Source of the DNA: an uncultured Lachnospiraceae bacterium
GTDB taxonomy: Bacteria > Bacillota > Clostridia > Lachnospirales > Lachnospiraceae
Direction: 5' to 3'
Length of the DNA stretch: 6,162 bases
NCBI GenBank assembly: GCA_947651335.1
Contig: CANSYV010000095.1
Location: 1-6,162, forward strand
Shown: positions 5,962-6,162 of the stretch, piece by piece
Numbering within the stretch: the first letter of the stretch is position 1
How the letters are laid out: every line of letters begins with the position of its first letter
The notes under the pieces: generated by a model
What the model was told of the DNA's origin: nothing
The model's input: only the letters and a program-made list of their open reading frames with translations
Databases searched by the model: none
Position numbers and translations under genes: made by a program

Positions 5962-6162
5962 ATGAAAGATAAGATTAAGCTAAATGGAAAAATAAAGAGC
6001 ATTATGTTCTGGCCGCTTGTTCTATGGCTGCTGCTGGCTGCCATGAATGTGGCTGTTTACTGGGTTAATTACCGTGCGGGACTGCTGGCCAGCATCTTTT
6101 TAATCCTGTATCTGGTGCTCTGGATGGGCCTGTACTATTATCACAGGAACAAAGTTTTAACG
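5962..6162 (+). CDS. gdpP: N-terminus of a membrane-anchored DHH phosphoesterase, probably GdpP (partial)
   Basis: The visible 67 residues run off the right edge. A basic start (MKDKIKLNGKIK) is followed by two hydrophobic helices, about 14-35 and 39-60, separated by a short NYRAG turn, then YYYHRNK. Two N-terminal helices with this spacing are how the c-di-AMP phosphodiesterase GdpP (YybT) begins, before its PAS, degenerate GGDEF and DHH/DHHA1 domains, and the sequence resembles Lachnospiraceae GdpP proteins from memory. None of the catalytic domains is inside the window, so another two-helix membrane protein is possible. No in-frame start exists upstream because TAA at 5950-5952 blocks the frame. 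No clear ribosome binding site precedes the ATG, and the next in-frame ATG (6004) would remove the first 14 residues but keep both helices. Confidence 0.6.
   Translation, partial: MKDKIKLNGKIKSIMFWPLVLWLLLAAMNVAVYWVNYRAGLLASIFLILYLVLWMGLYYYHRNKVLT

Overview
The window looks like a chromosomal segment from a Gram-positive anaerobe of the Clostridia, most likely Lachnospiraceae. The reasons are a moderate-GC genome with strong AGGAGG-type ribosome binding sites, the Firmicutes order cysE-cysS-mrnC-rlmB, a Gram-positive-type short serine acetyltransferase, and a secreted protein with the EF-hand/leucine-rich architecture common in gut Lachnospiraceae. The taxon is inferred from gene content. No rRNA, tRNA, CRISPR array, insertion sequence, riboswitch or T-box was seen.

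Layout: the first 74 bases are the 3' end of an unidentified gene. A promoter-like TTGACA-17-TAAACT overlaps its stop codon. Next comes a tightly packed plus-strand operon: cysE (122-820), cysS (807-2216), mrnC (2201-2659) and rlmB (2675-3418). Its first two junctions are 14- and 16-base overlaps and the third is a 15-base gap. The operon joins the first step of cysteine synthesis to cysteine charging of tRNA, then to two enzymes acting on 23S rRNA (5'/3' maturation and 2'-O-methylation). A short GC-rich hairpin without a U tract follows.

The largest gene (3475-5850) encodes a secreted protein of about 791 residues. It has a signal peptide, a canonical EF-hand loop, a short leucine-rich segment, a polar linker, a basic beta-rich region and a C-terminal region resembling DUF5722. 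That last region carries the NE...E signature of clan GH-A glycoside hydrolases. It is the least characterised and most interesting object here. A strong intrinsic terminator closes this unit.

The last 200 bases begin a new unit: an extended -10 promoter lies only 8 bases before the ATG of a two-helix membrane protein that looks like the N-terminus of GdpP, the c-di-AMP phosphodiesterase. The gene runs off the window. The whole window reads on the plus strand. Apart from the secreted protein, the content is ordinary housekeeping, and I see no evidence of a defence system or mobile element.
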